From DATJAJ01 sp035622335 (GTDB taxonomy: Archaea; Thermoproteota; Nitrososphaeria; Nitrososphaerales; Gagatemarchaeaceae), in contig DASPVO010000016.1 in assembly GCA_035622335.1 (NCBI GenBank), positions 1 to 7,346 of the forward strand: a stretch of DNA of 7,346 nucleotides. The letters are read 5' to 3'. The notes under the pieces were generated by a model, which was not told the DNA's origin, did not search any database, and was given only the letters and a program-made list of their open reading frames with translations. Made by a program: the position numbers and the translations under genes. Below, piece after piece: positions 5,490 to 7,346 of this stretch (position 1 is the first letter of the stretch; the number at the start of each line of letters is the position of its first letter).

Positions 5490-6950
5490 TTGCAGTACAA
5501 GTGGACCGTCCTGACGGTGACCACCGTGGGCGTTCTGATGAGCGGTCTGGACGGAAGGATAGTTCTCATCGGCCTTCCCACGGTCGCGGCAGCCCTTCAC
5601 GCGGACGCGGAACAGGCCATATGGTTCACCCAGGCGTACACCCTCGGCAGCACAGTCGCCCTGCTCTTCATAGGGAGGGTCAGCGACGTCTTCGGAAGGG
5701 TAAAGGTCTACAGCATCGGCTTCTCCGTTTTCACAGTGGGCTCGCTCCTCACCTCGCTCTCTGGCAACCCGGACGCGTTCATCGCTTCCAGGATCTTCCA
5801 GGGCCTTGGAGCCTCCGCTCTGTTCGCCAACAGCGCGGCGATAATCACGGACGCGTTTCCCAGAGGGCAGCTCGGCACCGCGCTGGGCATCAATCAGATA
5901 GCGTTCAGGGTGGGTTCGGTCACAGGCCTGACGGTCAGCGGGCTCATCCTGACCTTCCTGAACTGGCGGTATCTGTTCTACATCAACATCCCGATCGGTA
6001 TCTTCGGAACACTCTGGGCGGCGGCGAGACTCCACGAGCTGAACAAGCACGATAATCCTCCCCCGATGGACTGGGTCGGGGTGACGAGCTTCCTCGTCTT
6101 CATCACTACCCTACTTCTCGCGCTCACCTTCGCCGCCTACGGGCTGGGCGACCTACTCCTCGTTGCCATCCTGCTCGCGGCATCAGCAGGCACCCTGGTC
6201 ATCTTCGTCAGGAACGAGGTCAGGAGCGCGAACCCAGCATTGGACCTCAATCTTCTCCGCATCCGGGAGTTCACTGGAGGGATCGTCGCTCAGCTTCTCA
6301 ACGCTCTGGCGTGGGGTGCTTTCCTGTTGGTCATCAGCCTCTATCTCCAGCTCGTGAAGGGGTTGACACCACTGCAGGCCGGCTTCGCGATACTACCCTT
6401 CGACGTCGCCTTTCTGCTCGTTGGGCCCCTGAGCGGACGGTTCTCAGACAAGTACGGCACCATCCCCTTCACGACGGCCGGCCTCGCGCTCATCAGCCTC
6501 TCCCTCTTCATCTTCTCTAGGACGAGCGTCTCGACTCCGTACTCCCTCGTCGCCGCTGACCTAGTCCTCGGTGGGGCTGGGAGCGGCTTGTTCACGTCAC
6601 CCAACATCAGCTCCATCATGAGCAGCGTCCCATCCGCGGAGCGAGGCGTCGCCTCCGCCGTCAGGGCGATCTTCTTCAACGTGGGGTACGTACTGAGCTT
6701 CAACATCATAATTCTCATCATGGCACAAACGATCCCCTACTCGGAGATCACTGGCATCATCTCTGCGCTCAACCCCTCCACCATCCCCGAAGTCGAGAGG
6801 GCAGCCTTCTCCGCCTCGCTCTCTCGGGTCTACGTGGTGCTCACAGTGGTCAACGCGGCAGCGATCATCCCTTCAGCTCTAAGAGGTCGCTCTGTCCGGG
6901 AACCCGAGCCAAGCTCAAATAGCGCCGAGGCGATGCAGGACGTTGACTGA
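5490..6950 (+). CDS. MFS exporter, DHA2 (EmrB/QacA-like, 14-helix) family
   Basis: This 486-residue integral membrane protein has the usual length for a 14-helix drug:proton antiporter. The helix 1 motif is LDGRIVLIGLPTVAAAL (20-36), in place of the common LDxTIVNVALP. Motif A follows (GRVSDVFGRVKV, 62-73), then RIFQGLGASALFANSAAII (101-119). Helix 5 motif C keeps its spaced glycines (G133, G142, G146), but the proline of the usual GP pair is leucine (L147). NWRYLFYINIPIG (158-170) is a strong DHA2 signature. The second half has a motif-A-like loop (GPLSGRFSDKYG, 312-323) and the family's SIMSSVPSAERGVASAVR (375-392). The protein ends in a short acidic cytosolic tail. It probably exports an amphipathic or toxic compound in exchange for protons; the substrate cannot be told from sequence. 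Co-transcription with marR, 8 bp upstream, suggests substrate-induced expression. The family call is secure; drug export is an inference. Confidence 0.94.
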   Translation: MQYKWTVLTVTTVGVLMSGLDGRIVLIGLPTVAAALHADAEQAIWFTQAYTLGSTVALLFIGRVSDVFGRVKVYSIGFSVFTVGSLLTSLSGNPDAFIASRIFQGLGASALFANSAAIITDAFPRGQLGTALGINQIAFRVGSVTGLTVSGLILTFLNWRYLFYINIPIGIFGTLWAAARLHELNKHDNPPPMDWVGVTSFLVFITTLLLALTFAAYGLGDLLLVAILLAASAGTLVIFVRNEVRSANPALDLNLLRIREFTGGIVAQLLNALAWGAFLLVISLYLQLVKGLTPLQAGFAILPFDVAFLLVGPLSGRFSDKYGTIPFTTAGLALISLSLFIFSRTSVSTPYSLVAADLVLGGAGSGLFTSPNISSIMSSVPSAERGVASAVRAIFFNVGYVLSFNIIILIMAQTIPYSEITGIISALNPSTIPEVERAAFSASLSRVYVVLTVVNAAAIIPSALRGRSVREPEPSSNSAEAMQDVD

Positions 6951-6951
6951 C

Positions 6952-7346
6952 ATGCAGTCGATGGAGCAGGCAGACACGATCGAAACCGCCGCAGGCAGGG
7001 CCCGCGTCTACGGCAAGAGGTCCATGGAGAAGCTCGGCTGTGATGTCGCGAAGCTCCCTTATTCTATCAGGGTTCTCCTCGAGAACTCCCTCAGAAACTC
7101 CAGCGCTAGACGGTCGTTCTCGGAATCGGCTTCTCTGCTCTCAGAGTGGCCGAAGAGCGTGGACCGCGAGATGCACTTCATGCCCTATCGCGTGCTCCTC
7201 CAAGACTACACGGGCGTCCCCCTCGTGGTTGACCTCGCGGCGATGAGGGATGCCGCAAAGAGCGCTGGCATCAACCCCAAAGAGGTCAACTCGAAAGTCC
7301 CCGTCGACCTAATCATCGACCACTCTATCCAGGTTGACTTTTGGGG
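6952..7346 (+). CDS. acnA: Aconitase, AcnA/IRP1-type (N-terminal part; cut by window edge)
   Basis: The first 131 codons are present of an enzyme usually near 900 residues. Aconitate hydratase interconverts citrate and isocitrate in the cytosol via a [4Fe-4S] cluster. Family signatures are KLPYSIRVLLENSLRN (34-49), the long block MPYRVLLQDYTGVPLVVDLAAMRDA (77-101; most homologs have PARVLLQDFTGVP) and KVPVDLIIDHSIQVD (115-129). The cluster-binding cysteines and the C-terminal swivel domain lie beyond the edge, so activity cannot be judged. The ATG at 6952 starts 1 bp after the exporter stop; an in-frame ATG at 6961 is an alternative. An AGGA at 6937-6940 may serve as ribosome site, though it is a little far. 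The gene has no promoter space of its own and is probably co-transcribed with marR and the exporter, an unusual position for a central-metabolism enzyme. Confidence 0.9.
   Translation, partial: MQSMEQADTIETAAGRARVYGKRSMEKLGCDVAKLPYSIRVLLENSLRNSSARRSFSESASLLSEWPKSVDREMHFMPYRVLLQDYTGVPLVVDLAAMRDAAKSAGINPKEVNSKVPVDLIIDHSIQVDFW

Noticed and set aside
5478..6050. Minus-strand open frame of 190 codons opposite the exporter
   Set aside because: Its highly charged, domain-free translation mirrors the hydrophobic codons of a well-supported MFS protein.
1..7346. CRISPR arrays, insertion sequences, attachment sites
   Set aside because: No regularly spaced direct repeats, transposase-like protein or terminal inverted repeats were found; nearly the whole window is ordinary coding sequence.

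Overview
The window reads as a GC-rich archaeal chromosome segment. Arginine is coded largely by AGG/AGA, GTG and TTG starts are common, spacers are short, and the AT-rich intergenic patches resemble TATA boxes. The gene set (MoxR/DUF58/DUF4129 cassette, DUF255 protein, DHA2-type MFS exporter, AcnA-type aconitase) fits a Thermoproteota/Thaumarchaeota-like or Thermoplasmata-like archaeon. The lineage is an inference and cannot be fixed from this sequence alone.

Left arm (1-4933, minus strand): six genes read leftwards from a divergent promoter. In transcription order they are: a single-pass membrane protein with a cytosolic DUF4129-like domain (4933-4238); a small two-helix membrane protein (4245-3892); a MoxR-type AAA+ ATPase (3844-2885); a DUF58 membrane-anchored protein (2901-1615); a polytopic membrane protein (1618-1070); and a DUF255/thioredoxin-fold protein of the YyaL/SPATA20 family, which runs off the left edge (1040-1). 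Three of the five junctions overlap (8, 17 and 4 bp), which suggests translational coupling. The 46-bp spacer before moxR is the only place where an internal promoter looks plausible. The likely theme is a membrane-linked MoxR ATPase complex acting on envelope or secreted proteins, but its substrate is unknown.

Divergent control region (4934-5034): an AT-rich patch holds a symmetric TTAAT-AC-ATTAA core and, overlapping it, an imperfect inverted repeat with 9-bp arms. This looks like a two-way promoter and a candidate operator for the adjacent MarR-family regulator.

Right arm (5035-7346, plus strand): a MarR-family regulator, then 8 bp later a 14-helix-type MFS exporter (DHA2/EmrB-QacA-like), then 1 bp later the start of an AcnA-type aconitase that runs off the right edge. 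MarR plus exporter is a standard self-regulated efflux unit. The closely attached aconitase gene is the unusual part.

Every gap is about 100 bases or less. No tRNA, rRNA, CRISPR array, insertion sequence or clear terminator was seen.
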